Source: Hydrococcus rivularis NIES-593 (GTDB lineage Bacteria > Cyanobacteriota > Cyanobacteriia > Cyanobacteriales > Microcystaceae). From it: a stretch of DNA of 64,000 nt. The position numbers and the translations under genes are program-made. This document shows, piece by piece, positions 34,407-41,986 of this stretch (position 1 is its first letter; the number at the start of each line of letters is the position of its first letter). Location of the stretch: NCBI RefSeq assembly GCF_001904635.1, contig NZ_MRCB01000027.1, positions 1-64,000 of the forward strand. The letters are read 5' to 3'. The notes under the pieces were generated by a model, which did not search any database, was not told where the DNA came from, and saw only the letters and a program-made list of their open reading frames with translations.

Positions 34407-35429
34407 GTGCAGGAGTCATTCAATAAAAAGTTTTATGAATTCATGCACGCCCAAATCCGTCATTTGGTATCTTCGCTTGACAACTTACCCCAAGAATGGC
34501 GAATCGTTCCTACCTTTGGTAAACGTCCTTTAGGGAAAGGATGGGAAAAAAATACTTACTCTCCCAAAGAACTACAAACTGAACTTGTCCGCCGCCGATT
34601 AAAATTTTGGACAAATAACAGATTTATCACCCCCACTGGTATAGCCTTGGTGTGCGGTTTCAATCATCCTCAAGGATACTTAGTAGCTATTGACTGCGAT
34701 GGAGAAACATCGTGGCAACAAATCATCCAAATTAACGAGCATTCTGAACCAGGAGAACTCAACCAACTAACACGCGAAACTTCTACAGAATCGTTATGCG
34801 ATCGCGCTCAAAAATATCTTCCTCCCACAATTGCATTTACCTCTGGGAGGAAATATCGCAGCCAACGCTTATACCTCATCCCAAATTCAAAAGCTTGCGA
34901 TGTCAAATCTCGCAAAATCAAAACTGGGAAGGACGAACACCTGGAATTTCGAGGCAAAAACCTAGCTTCAATCCTCCCCCCGTCCTTTCACCCAGAAGGT
35001 AGAAATTACAAATGGCTTCCCGGCTGTAGTCCATCTGAACGCCAAATAGAAATAGCTCCTGATTGGGTAATTGCCCAAATGCTTGCTAAACAGGAGAAAA
35101 CAAGAAAGTTTAACCTACCCAAAGAAAAATATAACCGCAGATATGGGGTAGATAGGTACGCTCATTTAATTCCCTCAATAGAAACCAATATCCAGACTGC
35201 ACTTGTACTACTCGAAGTCATCCACCCTCGATTTGCAGATGATTACCATTCGTGGATTCAAGTCGGGATGGCACTCAAGAGTGTTAGTCCCATTTTATTT
35301 AAAGCATGGGACACCTGGAGCCAACTTTCTCCTAAGTACAAACCAGGCGAATGCGCCTACAAATGGCAGTCTTTTAACAAGACAGGTATCACTATCCGCA
35401 CCTTATTTAGATTAGCCAATCTCTCTTAA
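34407..35429 (+). CDS. Primase-polymerase (AEP) with PriCT-2-like C-terminus
   Basis: 340 residues from a GTG (ATG at 34443 is an alternative). The N-terminal part shows the archaeo-eukaryotic primase (Prim-Pol) pattern: WRIVPTFGKRPLGKGWEKN, ALVCGFNHPQGYLVAIDCDG with the D-x-D metal site near residue 96, AFTSGRKYRSQRLYL and HLEFRGKN. Residues ~265-330 (DDYHSWIQVGMALKSVS, FKAWDTWSQLSPKY, CAYKWQSF) match PriCT-2. No helicase domain is fused. Such enzymes prime plasmid and phage replication. It opens the replication core and is followed after 2 bp by the PRTRC-like cassette. Confidence 0.8.
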   Translation: MQESFNKKFYEFMHAQIRHLVSSLDNLPQEWRIVPTFGKRPLGKGWEKNTYSPKELQTELVRRRLKFWTNNRFITPTGIALVCGFNHPQGYLVAIDCDGETSWQQIIQINEHSEPGELNQLTRETSTESLCDRAQKYLPPTIAFTSGRKYRSQRLYLIPNSKACDVKSRKIKTGKDEHLEFRGKNLASILPPSFHPEGRNYKWLPGCSPSERQIEIAPDWVIAQMLAKQEKTRKFNLPKEKYNRRYGVDRYAHLIPSIETNIQTALVLLEVIHPRFADDYHSWIQVGMALKSVSPILFKAWDTWSQLSPKYKPGECAYKWQSFNKTGITIRTLFRLANLS

Positions 35430-35431
35430 TC

Positions 35432-35914
35432 ATGAGTAATCAAACATCACCTGACGAGAATGTAACTGGCTTTGAAGATAACTATAGCAGTAAAGATTTC
35501 AATCCTGATATTCAGGACGATCTAAATTCAGAAGAAACATTAGATGAATCAGTAAATACTGAAGTTATAAGTCAAGATTCATCTAGCGGGATAACTTTTA
35601 CCAAAACCGCCATAATAACAATTCAGTTAACACCAAATTCTGAAAAAGCAATTGTCTCAATTGGAATTCAAGATGCACCTCCAATCATAAAGATAATTCC
35701 CCTAGCTGAGATTAAATCTCAGCCTATCATAAATAACTGGCTAAATGATTTAGAAAAATCTCTCCCGGAAATGCTAAATATCTGCAAACAAAGGATGGAA
35801 AAGCAGACTACAGAGCAGAATCGACAGGAACAATCAAAACAAGTACAAAAGCGTAACCTACCTGAAGATAAAGATAAGAAACCTGCACCTAATAACCAAC
35901 TGTCACTATTTTAA
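35432..35914 (+). CDS. PRTRC-cassette protein (E-like) ending in a clamp-binding motif
   Basis: 160 residues. The first ~55 are acidic and disordered. A compact domain follows (AIITIQLTPNSEKAIVSIGIQD, APPIIKIIPLAEIKSQP), then a helix (WLNDLEKSLPEMLNICKQRM), a Gln/Lys-rich linker and the C-terminus NNQLSLF. Position directly before a PRTRC C-like gene and the overall strand-then-helix form suggest PRTRC protein E, but this is weakly supported. QLSLF is the consensus peptide by which bacterial proteins bind the beta sliding clamp, and a clamp gene lies in the same core. Confidence 0.55.
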   Translation: MSNQTSPDENVTGFEDNYSSKDFNPDIQDDLNSEETLDESVNTEVISQDSSSGITFTKTAIITIQLTPNSEKAIVSIGIQDAPPIIKIIPLAEIKSQPIINNWLNDLEKSLPEMLNICKQRMEKQTTEQNRQEQSKQVQKRNLPEDKDKKPAPNNQLSLF

Positions 35915-35919
35915 TTACC

Positions 35920-36342
35920 ATGAAGTACATTGCTATTATCGAAGGGCAAGAAATTCCTCTGGATGAGGCGATCGCCCAGGATGACAATACCCTCAAAACA
36001 GCGATTAGCGTCTACTTTCCAGAGTATGCTAATGCCGAAATTGAACGACAAACAACTGATGATACAGTTTCAATTCGTTTGGTGAAAAAAGCTGGTACTA
36101 AAGGAAGTCTATTTAGAGAATTGAACAACTGTTTTGAAGAAATAAATCCTGCACTAAAGTTAGGATGGCAGATAAAGCTTCTAGAGATAAACAGTCAAAT
36201 TAGTCTCGAAAATTTAATTACCTTACAACCTGAGATAGATAAAGCTATCAAGCTCGGTCAATCTTGGGAAACCTATAGCGAAAAAGTTGCTCAAAACCTT
36301 AAACAGCAACCCGCTATTAGGAGTAAATATCCTGTACTGTAA
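35920..36342 (+). CDS. PRTRC protein C-like (ubiquitin-like) with C-terminal extension
   Basis: 140 residues. The first ~65 resemble PRTRC C: MKYIAIIEGQEIPLDEAIAQ, then the helix TLKTAISVYFPEYANAEIE and a final strand ending GTKG. As I recall the family, PRTRC C ends at about that point and is considered ubiquitin-like in fold. Here about 75 further helical residues follow (LFRELNNCFEEINPALKLGW...), so this version has an added domain. No terminal di-glycine is present. It is five bp after the E-like gene and belongs to the same transcript. Confidence 0.55.
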   Translation: MKYIAIIEGQEIPLDEAIAQDDNTLKTAISVYFPEYANAEIERQTTDDTVSIRLVKKAGTKGSLFRELNNCFEEINPALKLGWQIKLLEINSQISLENLITLQPEIDKAIKLGQSWETYSEKVAQNLKQQPAIRSKYPVL

Positions 36343-36354
36343 TCACAAATCTAT

Positions 36355-36377
36355 AGCCGCTATAACTCGTAGCGGCT
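36355..36377. terminator. Perfect 8-bp hairpin before the 242-aa gene
   Basis: AGCCGCTA (36355-36362), 7-nt loop, TAGCGGCT (36370-36377). The next ATG is 9 bases away (36386) and there is no U-run, so a translational role is as likely as termination. Confidence 0.4.
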
Positions 36378-36385
36378 GATTCATT

Positions 36386-37114
36386 ATGCTTGGCAATATC
36401 TACTCATTCAAAATACCCATTACTTGTATAACAGCAGTTAATTATCTAGAAAATCTTTCCGAACGAGTTAATATCTTGAGTCTGTATCAAAGATTATTTC
36501 CAGAAAAATGGTTAGAATCAACCATACCTATTAATAAACAATCACATCCATCAAGTGCTTACCTAGATAGAGAAATTGAATTTATTAACCTAGTGAATGA
36601 AAATTTATTCCCAATAGAATATATAGATGAAATCGAGTTTAATTCCGAACGTGATAGTATTCTAGTTTCACCACAAAGACTTGAATGGTGGAATGAAGAT
36701 TTTGAGGAACTGGTATACTCGGAGAAGTTCCTACTTTCATTGATGGGGCAAGGGTACAATATCAACCAATGGAAACTCAATTTTGGTTTTACTCCTGACT
36801 ACATTGCTCCAGCAGAAGAAATTTACTTCGAGAAATTCGTAAAGCTGTGTCGTCGTTACAAAAGTCCCCTGCAATATTTAGATATAGCCATACGAATTAT
36901 AGATTACTCAACTGAAAATATTTGGCTAGATATTACGTGTGAAACAAGCGATTGGCTGGAATGGACTTATGAGAATATCGTATTTCTCGCTCAAAAGTGG
37001 CAAGAAGCCGTCTTGATGATAGAGAAATCAAATGAGGTTAGCCATTTGTTAGAAACATCTCTTTCTGCTCGAAAAGCAGCAGTGAAAATTTGGAATCAAG
37101 CATCAAAAGCATGA
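36386..37114 (+). CDS. Unknown protein within the PRTRC cassette
   Basis: 242 residues, acidic and largely helical with many tryptophans (RLEWWNEDFEEL, DWLEWTYENIVFLAQKWQEA). No membrane segment or metal-binding motif. It stands between the C-like and B-like genes and overlaps the latter by 4 bp (ATGA), so it is cotranslated with the cassette. I do not recognise it as any lettered PRTRC protein. Confidence 0.5.
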   Translation: MLGNIYSFKIPITCITAVNYLENLSERVNILSLYQRLFPEKWLESTIPINKQSHPSSAYLDREIEFINLVNENLFPIEYIDEIEFNSERDSILVSPQRLEWWNEDFEELVYSEKFLLSLMGQGYNINQWKLNFGFTPDYIAPAEEIYFEKFVKLCRRYKSPLQYLDIAIRIIDYSTENIWLDITCETSDWLEWTYENIVFLAQKWQEAVLMIEKSNEVSHLLETSLSARKAAVKIWNQASKA

Positions 37115-37833
37115 ATGTAGACATAAATATATTACCAATAATTAACTTAGAAAATATCTCCCAAATTCTGCTAGCCAATATTCCCCAAGATGATTTACTA
37201 GGGCAGTTAATTATTCTCAAAGGACAGTTTATTTTAGTCGAACGCGAAGGCAAAGACTCTAAATACAAATTCTTGTCTCCTGAAGCAGTAGAGAAAGCCT
37301 TCACAAGTAAAACTGCCGCATCTGGATGGCTTTCTAGCAACACGATTTGGTGGGGTAAAAATCCAGAGGGAGAGGCCATTATTCAATTTTACTCTCCCCA
37401 AAAATATCAAATTCAAATTATAGGACAGGAACCTGAAGTAATTACTGTACCAATGCCTGCATTCTTATTTGCTGGATGCGGTAGTAGATACTACCTGTGG
37501 GCAGTTAAAGGGAGGGTATTTAAACCAGACGCACAACTGTACAAGCCTCCTCTACCTAACATTTGGGACGACTCTAGTATTTGCTTTGGGGGAAATTCTC
37601 TCAGTATGTGCAGTGCTGCAACCATAACCCAAGTTTGGGATCTGTTCTGGAAATCACCTTTTAACAAGGATTTGTCTCAAGGCAAGTCAAAAACTCATCC
37701 TGATAATATCTGCAATCAACTAATCAAATTGCACGAATCTAAAGCTAAATCCTACCCTTCAAGTGACCTTGTTCCCGTTCATAGCTGGAAAGTCACAACC
37801 CCAGAAGACATTATCAATCATTTATTCAGTTAA
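37111..37833 (+). CDS. PRTRC system protein B-like
   Basis: 240 residues from the ATG at 37111, which overlaps the previous stop as ATGA. The second half has the PRTRC B pattern: IPMPAFLFAGCGSRYYLWAV, then KPDAQLYKPPLPNIWDDSSI with C-F-G, then WDLFWKSPFNKDLSQGKSK. PRTRC B proteins always accompany the JAB (A) and ThiF genes, as they do here. Function is not known; a role as an E2-like partner has been considered for ubiquitin-like cassettes but I see no conserved catalytic cysteine that would prove it (one Cys in SICFGG is a candidate). Confidence 0.65.
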   Translation: MNVDINILPIINLENISQILLANIPQDDLLGQLIILKGQFILVEREGKDSKYKFLSPEAVEKAFTSKTAASGWLSSNTIWWGKNPEGEAIIQFYSPQKYQIQIIGQEPEVITVPMPAFLFAGCGSRYYLWAVKGRVFKPDAQLYKPPLPNIWDDSSICFGGNSLSMCSAATITQVWDLFWKSPFNKDLSQGKSKTHPDNICNQLIKLHESKAKSYPSSDLVPVHSWKVTTPEDIINHLFS

Positions 37834-37835
37834 CA

Positions 37836-38432
37836 ATGAATCCTTTTATCGGTTATCACCTCGCTACAAGTAATAACTTTCCTCCCTACAGTCAAAAACT
37901 CCAGGAATACTGGCTGGCAGCAAATGGGCTTTTCTTGCGATCGCACCGCCGCGAGTTAGAAGTTTGCTTGCAACTAACTCAAACTCAAGTCGCTGGACTC
38001 CAACCCCTTGAACCCTACTTTCGTCTGAAAGTCCCAAAAGTCCCCAGCCAAGCGATCGCCGAGATTATCAATGCTGCCAGTATCAACCCCCAACAGGAAA
38101 TCCTATTCTACTTGGGAGTGACAAACAACCAATGGTGGTGTCACACACCACTGCAAACCGCGTCCTCTACTCACGTCTTATCTTTAGAAAGCGCACTCAA
38201 TAAAAACTATACAGATGGCTTTGTGGAAATGCACAGTCATGGAACTCTAGCTGCTTATCCTTCAAGTGCAGACAATCAAGAAGAAAAAGGCAAATTTCGA
38301 GTGTTCGCGATTATTGGCACACTGAATACCATTCCCACAATTTATACCCGCATCGGGATATACAACCACTTTTTCGACATCAACCCCAATCAAATATTTG
38401 AACTGCCGCCACAGGTAAAATGCTCGAATTAA
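37836..38432 (+). CDS. PRTRC system protein A-like, JAB/MPN metalloprotease
   Basis: 198 residues. The JAMM motif is visible as EMHSHGTLAAYPSSADNQEE (H-x-H ... S-x-x-D, about residues 129-148), the zinc site of JAB/MPN+ isopeptidases. Strands before it (EILFYLGVTNNQWWC) and after it (FRVFAIIGTL) fit the fold. Such enzymes remove ubiquitin-like proteins from targets. It overlaps the ThiF gene by 13 bp and starts 2 bp after the B-like stop, so all are one translational unit. Confidence 0.75.
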   Translation: MNPFIGYHLATSNNFPPYSQKLQEYWLAANGLFLRSHRRELEVCLQLTQTQVAGLQPLEPYFRLKVPKVPSQAIAEIINAASINPQQEILFYLGVTNNQWWCHTPLQTASSTHVLSLESALNKNYTDGFVEMHSHGTLAAYPSSADNQEEKGKFRVFAIIGTLNTIPTIYTRIGIYNHFFDINPNQIFELPPQVKCSN

Positions 38433-39277
38433 CTACTTACCAACAAGCTTTACCCGTCTTACCTCGCAATCATACTCGTATCAACTTCGTCTTAGTAGGA
38501 ATAGGAGGAACAGGCGGGTTTCTTGCAGAAGATTTATGTCGAATTATTCTGCAACTCCAGCGCACTAGGAAAGAAATTAACTTTGCGATCGTTGATGGCG
38601 ATACTGTCGAACTCAAGAATATCAGCCGCCAAAATTATCAACAAGCTGAAATTGGGCTACCAAAGGCAGAAACACTGGCTGCAAGATGCAGTGCCAAGTA
38701 TGGAATAGAGATTACAGCCGTTTGCGACTGGTTTGAAGAAGATATGATTCGCACGGCTAGTTGGTGGAATACCCTAACGATAATCATTGGTTGTGTAGAT
38801 AACAGCACAGCTAGAAGCAAAATTCACTCTGTTCTCAAAATCAACAGTGCAAATGAGCCAGCATCTCTATTTTGGCTGGATTGTGGAAACAGCAACTACT
38901 CTGGACAAGTAGTAATTGGAACGCACTCTAATTTTGATATAGTCCAAGCTGCCAATAACCCAGACAAACCTCAATTCTGGTTGCATCTTCCCTCTCCGGT
39001 GCTGGTTCACCCAGAACTGCTAGTTCCTCAGCCAGAAGAACTTAGCGACAACAACCTTTCATGTGCAGAAATCCAAGCACGGAATTATCAATCACTATTC
39101 GTCAATAAAATGACGAGTGCGATCGCAGCCCAGTATTTACTAGAATTAGCCCTCACTGGGGGGTTGAAAAAGTTCGCCAGTTATTTTGACCTCAAAGCAA
39201 TGTCAACCCGAAGTTTATATACAAGCATCAACCAACTTAAAAAATACTATAATCCGCAGCTAAATTACCACAAATAG
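38420..39277 (+). CDS. PRTRC ThiF-family (E1-like) adenylyltransferase
   Basis: 285 residues. The nucleotide-binding loop NFVLVGIGGTGGFLAEDL is near residue 30, followed by FAIVDGDTVELKNISRQNY, the E1 signature with the conserved D and the R/Q/N set, then KAETLAARCSAKYGIEI and a strand IIIGCVDNSTAR. E1/ThiF proteins adenylate the C-terminus of ubiquitin-like proteins. It pairs with the JAB gene that overlaps it. A downstream catalytic cysteine is not certain. Family call is firm; the modified target is unknown. Confidence 0.8.
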   Translation: MLELTTYQQALPVLPRNHTRINFVLVGIGGTGGFLAEDLCRIILQLQRTRKEINFAIVDGDTVELKNISRQNYQQAEIGLPKAETLAARCSAKYGIEITAVCDWFEEDMIRTASWWNTLTIIIGCVDNSTARSKIHSVLKINSANEPASLFWLDCGNSNYSGQVVIGTHSNFDIVQAANNPDKPQFWLHLPSPVLVHPELLVPQPEELSDNNLSCAEIQARNYQSLFVNKMTSAIAAQYLLELALTGGLKKFASYFDLKAMSTRSLYTSINQLKKYYNPQLNYHK

Positions 39278-39286
39278 CTTACGCAT

Positions 39287-39317
39287 ATATATCCCAAAAA
39301 CTAAATTTGGGATATAT
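39287..39317. terminator. Perfect 12-bp hairpin just before a start codon
   Basis: ATATATCCCAAA (39287-39298), 7-nt loop, TTTGGGATATAT (39306-39317), followed by TTTC and the ATG at 39322. It closes the PRTRC unit and lies in the leader of the next gene. Confidence 0.55.
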
Positions 39318-39321
39318 TTTC

Positions 39322-40005
39322 ATGAATCGTTTTAATCACAAAACACTTGAACTAGTTGAACAGAATCCAGAATGTTTATCAACGATAAATTATCGTAATC
39401 TAACTGTCAAAAGTGAATCTGAAGTTGCTGGCGGTCAGTTTCACCTCATTATGCAACAAATTGGGTTAGGGCTACCAGTCGAAGCTTTATTAAAGGCATA
39501 CCCCCAAATTAATAACTGGGTCGATAAGGTAAAACCTTTTCTAAATATTCCTGGCAACAAACAATGGAACGCCCAACTTCAATATTTATACCACGATATT
39601 CTTCTCTACAGCGAGTGCGACCTCATTATCTACAGTGAAAATCAAGTAGTTGGGTTTGACTGGACAATTCAAAAACCTCTTAAATTTGAAATTATTGAGA
39701 GCAAGTGGCAAACTCAACTGAGGTTATTTCTCCTATACGAACAAACTGGAATACCATTGGAGCAAATTAGCCTGGTTTACCTGTTCGTTAACACTGATAG
39801 TATTTACCAGTTTACTTATTCTGAAGATAAACATTTAAATTTCAAAGCCCGGCTAGAAGAAACACTCGCTCCTTTTGTAGAAGATGATAAAGAGAAAAAA
39901 CTTTTAACCCACAAAATGACCCCTCAAGAAGCACATGACAAATGGCTAGCAAAAGAAATATCAACTATGGAATATTTAGCAGCAATTCCTGAAGTTGAAA
40001 TATGA
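39322..40005 (+). CDS. PD-(D/E)XK nuclease-superfamily protein
   Basis: 227 residues from the ATG at 39322. The pattern ECDLIIYSENQVVGFDWTIQ followed by KWQTQLRLFLLYEQTGIPLEQISLVYLFVN resembles a group of cyanobacterial PD-(D/E)XK-like proteins: D, then an x-D-W-T strand, then Q-T-x-L-x-L-Y. The usual E-x-K lysine is not present; T stands in its place, so catalytic activity is doubtful. Preceded by a hairpin and overlapping the next gene by 4 bp (ATGA). Confidence 0.55.
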   Translation: MNRFNHKTLELVEQNPECLSTINYRNLTVKSESEVAGGQFHLIMQQIGLGLPVEALLKAYPQINNWVDKVKPFLNIPGNKQWNAQLQYLYHDILLYSECDLIIYSENQVVGFDWTIQKPLKFEIIESKWQTQLRLFLLYEQTGIPLEQISLVYLFVNTDSIYQFTYSEDKHLNFKARLEETLAPFVEDDKEKKLLTHKMTPQEAHDKWLAKEISTMEYLAAIPEVEI

Positions 40006-40349
40006 ATCCAACAGAATTAAATATCACGAAAATCGAACTCACTCCTAACAGTGGTTGGACGCTCAATATTCTCTCGTGTCGGGTAGCGACTATTACTGAC
40101 CCCTTGGGAAATAGAAAAACCAGCTATTTCGGGTTCGATACCAAAGAACAAGCCGAAAAGTTTAGAGATTGGCTTGTCAGAAAAAACAAATGTAGTAGTG
40201 CAGTTATCCGTCACTCAGAACGATTAGCTACTGAATGGGAGGTAAAAGCTTGGAATGTACCAACCTCCCTAATTCTTGAATGCGCCGTCAAAGATTTAAA
40301 GGAATCAAGTAATGCAACTATCTCTACTAAATCTACCCTACAACGATGA
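40002..40349 (+). CDS. Small unknown protein coupled to the nuclease-like gene
   Basis: 115 residues, starting in the ATGA overlap of the preceding gene. Strands (GWTLNILSCRVATITDPLGN, TSYFGFDTKEQAEKFRDWLV) suggest a small alpha/beta fold of the kind found in plasmid DNA-metabolism proteins. Its last 38 bp overlap the methyltransferase-like gene. Not recognised. Confidence 0.45.
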   Translation: MNPTELNITKIELTPNSGWTLNILSCRVATITDPLGNRKTSYFGFDTKEQAEKFRDWLVRKNKCSSAVIRHSERLATEWEVKAWNVPTSLILECAVKDLKESSNATISTKSTLQR

Positions 40350-41367
40350 TAATTCACCCATAGCAGATATTTTTAATATTCCTAACTTAGAAAAAGCAGA
40401 ATTCCTCCGTAATTTAGCTGCTTCCATGCAGTCAACAATCGACCAAAAGAAAAATCCTGCTATTGGAAATCAAAGGGCGACAAAGCGTCGTAAAACTATA
40501 GCTCAAGGGATCATCCAAGAAGGAATTGAACTTGAGATTATCCAGTCTTGGTTATTTGCGATCGCACAAATGTGGGAAGTAGGAAATATCCCACCAATAC
40601 TACGCGGTATATCTCACAAATCGCAAGTAGAAGCCCTATTTAGAATTTTCCAAATGGGAGAAACAATTCAGAAAGTCCACGAAAAATTGGCAGGCGAATA
40701 TTACCAAGACTGGGTAAAGTCTTTAAGTCGCGCCGGATTACATATACCAAGCGAAATCATATCCGCAATAACAGAAATTCAACAGGTAGTAAAACCTGAA
40801 GCAATTGATACTACCAAGCAACTACTCAATAAGCTTGAGTTAGAAATCATTGGCATGAAAGATGGAGATTTCTTCCCTACTCCTAAACCAGTCTGTCAAC
40901 GGCTTGTTCAACTGGCAGATATTAAACCAAATTGGCGAATTTTAGAGCCTAGTGCTGGTAGTGGAAATATTGCTGAGTATATCACTAATACCTATCCTAA
41001 TGTTCAACTAGAGGTGGTTGAGATTAATTACGATTTACGACAAATTCTAGAACTCAAAGGATTTAATCTCGTAGGAAAAAACTTTCTGGAGTTTAACCCC
41101 AGTCATTTATACAATGCCTGTATCATGAATCCTCCATTTTGTGAACTTGTCCAACATATCTACCAGGCTTGGAAGTTACTCGTAACGGGTGGTGTATTAG
41201 TTTCAGTTATACCTGAATCAGTTTTCTTCAATCGTAAGTACAAAACCTTCAAAGGCTGGCTACAAGCCAATAATAGCTATGTGGAAATGGTAGATAAAGA
41301 TGCCTTCTTGAGTTCAAATAATCCTACAAACGTAGCTACCAGAATCATTAAACTCATTAAACCATAG
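40312..41367 (+). CDS. SAM-dependent methyltransferase-like protein with N-terminal clamp-motif-like peptide
   Basis: 351 residues. Residues ~180-345 form a methyltransferase core: DGDFFPTPKPVCQRLVQLAD, motif I ILEPSAGSGNIAEYI (near 220), acidic VVEIN and motif IV CIMNPPFCE (near 268), as in adenine-specific N6 methyltransferases. The target-recognition part is very short, so the substrate is unclear. The N-terminal ~150 residues are helical and unknown. The protein opens with MQLSLLNLPYND, a QLSLL peptide close to the clamp-binding consensus. It starts inside the upstream gene with AAAGGA before the ATG. Confidence 0.65.
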   Translation: MQLSLLNLPYNDDNSPIADIFNIPNLEKAEFLRNLAASMQSTIDQKKNPAIGNQRATKRRKTIAQGIIQEGIELEIIQSWLFAIAQMWEVGNIPPILRGISHKSQVEALFRIFQMGETIQKVHEKLAGEYYQDWVKSLSRAGLHIPSEIISAITEIQQVVKPEAIDTTKQLLNKLELEIIGMKDGDFFPTPKPVCQRLVQLADIKPNWRILEPSAGSGNIAEYITNTYPNVQLEVVEINYDLRQILELKGFNLVGKNFLEFNPSHLYNACIMNPPFCELVQHIYQAWKLLVTGGVLVSVIPESVFFNRKYKTFKGWLQANNSYVEMVDKDAFLSSNNPTNVATRIIKLIKP

Positions 41368-41447
41368 TGTACTACAAGCGTATGGCATACTGCCAAATTG
41401 ATCAAACTAAATATGTCACGTATATTTTCCCTATATGGGGACAATAT

Positions 41448-41585
41448 ATGAGATACAAAATCCTTACACAGCAAGAGTTAGAAGTAGCACTTAATAAGTG
41501 CAAGCTTGCTGGTTGGAAGGTCAGTAATATCACCAAACTTAGTAATAAAATGCTTGAAATTAAACCCCAACGAACAAGGAGATAA
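41448..41585 (+). CDS. Small protein resembling the start of a pterin dehydratase
   Basis: 45 residues from the ATG at 41448; a GTG at 41367 would lengthen it to 72. ILTQQELEVALNKCKLAGWKVSNITKLSNKML recalls the N-terminus of pterin-4a-carbinolamine dehydratases (L-T-x-x-E-L-x-x-A-L...G-W-x-V), but the catalytic histidines would lie beyond its end. It may be only a small domain, or a truncated gene. The stop is 2 bp before the next start. Confidence 0.3.
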   Translation: MRYKILTQQELEVALNKCKLAGWKVSNITKLSNKMLEIKPQRTRR

Positions 41586-41587
41586 AT

Positions 41588-41875
41588 ATGGCAATTGAAA
41601 CTATTGCTTCTTATAGATTTATTCCTGGTAAAGACAGTCAAATAACCAGTTATGGATCTCCTGAAGAACAAACAGTCGCAATTCATAATTCAAGCATGGC
41701 ATCTGTGTCACTGACTTTCACAACTGAAAACACATCTGTTCTTAGACAAATTATCATCAGTCTTCAGCAAATATACCAGACACTTATAAATACTAAAACT
41801 GAAATTATTCAGGGAGATACTTGCATTGACAGCTTTACAGACTTAAGGGGAGAGTGTGATGAAAAGTTCATCTAA
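41588..41875 (+). CDS. Small unknown protein
   Basis: 95 residues with a good ribosome site (AAGGAGATAAAT before the ATG). Strand-rich start (TIASYRFIPGKDSQITSYG) and a helix (VLRQIIISLQQIYQTLINTK). Two cysteines near the end (DTCID, GECD). It ends 26 bp before a strong terminator, so it closes the unit that began at 39322. Not recognised. Confidence 0.5.
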   Translation: MAIETIASYRFIPGKDSQITSYGSPEEQTVAIHNSSMASVSLTFTTENTSVLRQIIISLQQIYQTLINTKTEIIQGDTCIDSFTDLRGECDEKFI

Positions 41876-41900
41876 ATAACTAAGCATCAATCAATCTTTC

Positions 41901-41934
41901 AAGTCGTCTTAACAACAGACGACTTTTATTTTTT
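41901..41934 (+). terminator. Rho-independent terminator
   Basis: AAGTCGTCT (41901-41909), 7-nt loop, AGACGACTT (41917-41925), then TTATTTTTTA. Confidence 0.85.
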
Positions 41935-41986
41935 ACAACGACTTTTTGCTTTACGCATTAAAGATTGATTTCAATTAATTAAAATT

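Noticed and set aside
36559-36780. Antisense frames inside real genes across the replication core
   Set aside because: They mirror coding periodicity of the sense genes and lack starts with ribosome sites.
40312-41367. Restriction-modification system
   Set aside because: The methyltransferase-like gene has no adjacent restriction gene with an intact nuclease site; the PD-(D/E)XK-like neighbour lacks the catalytic lysine.
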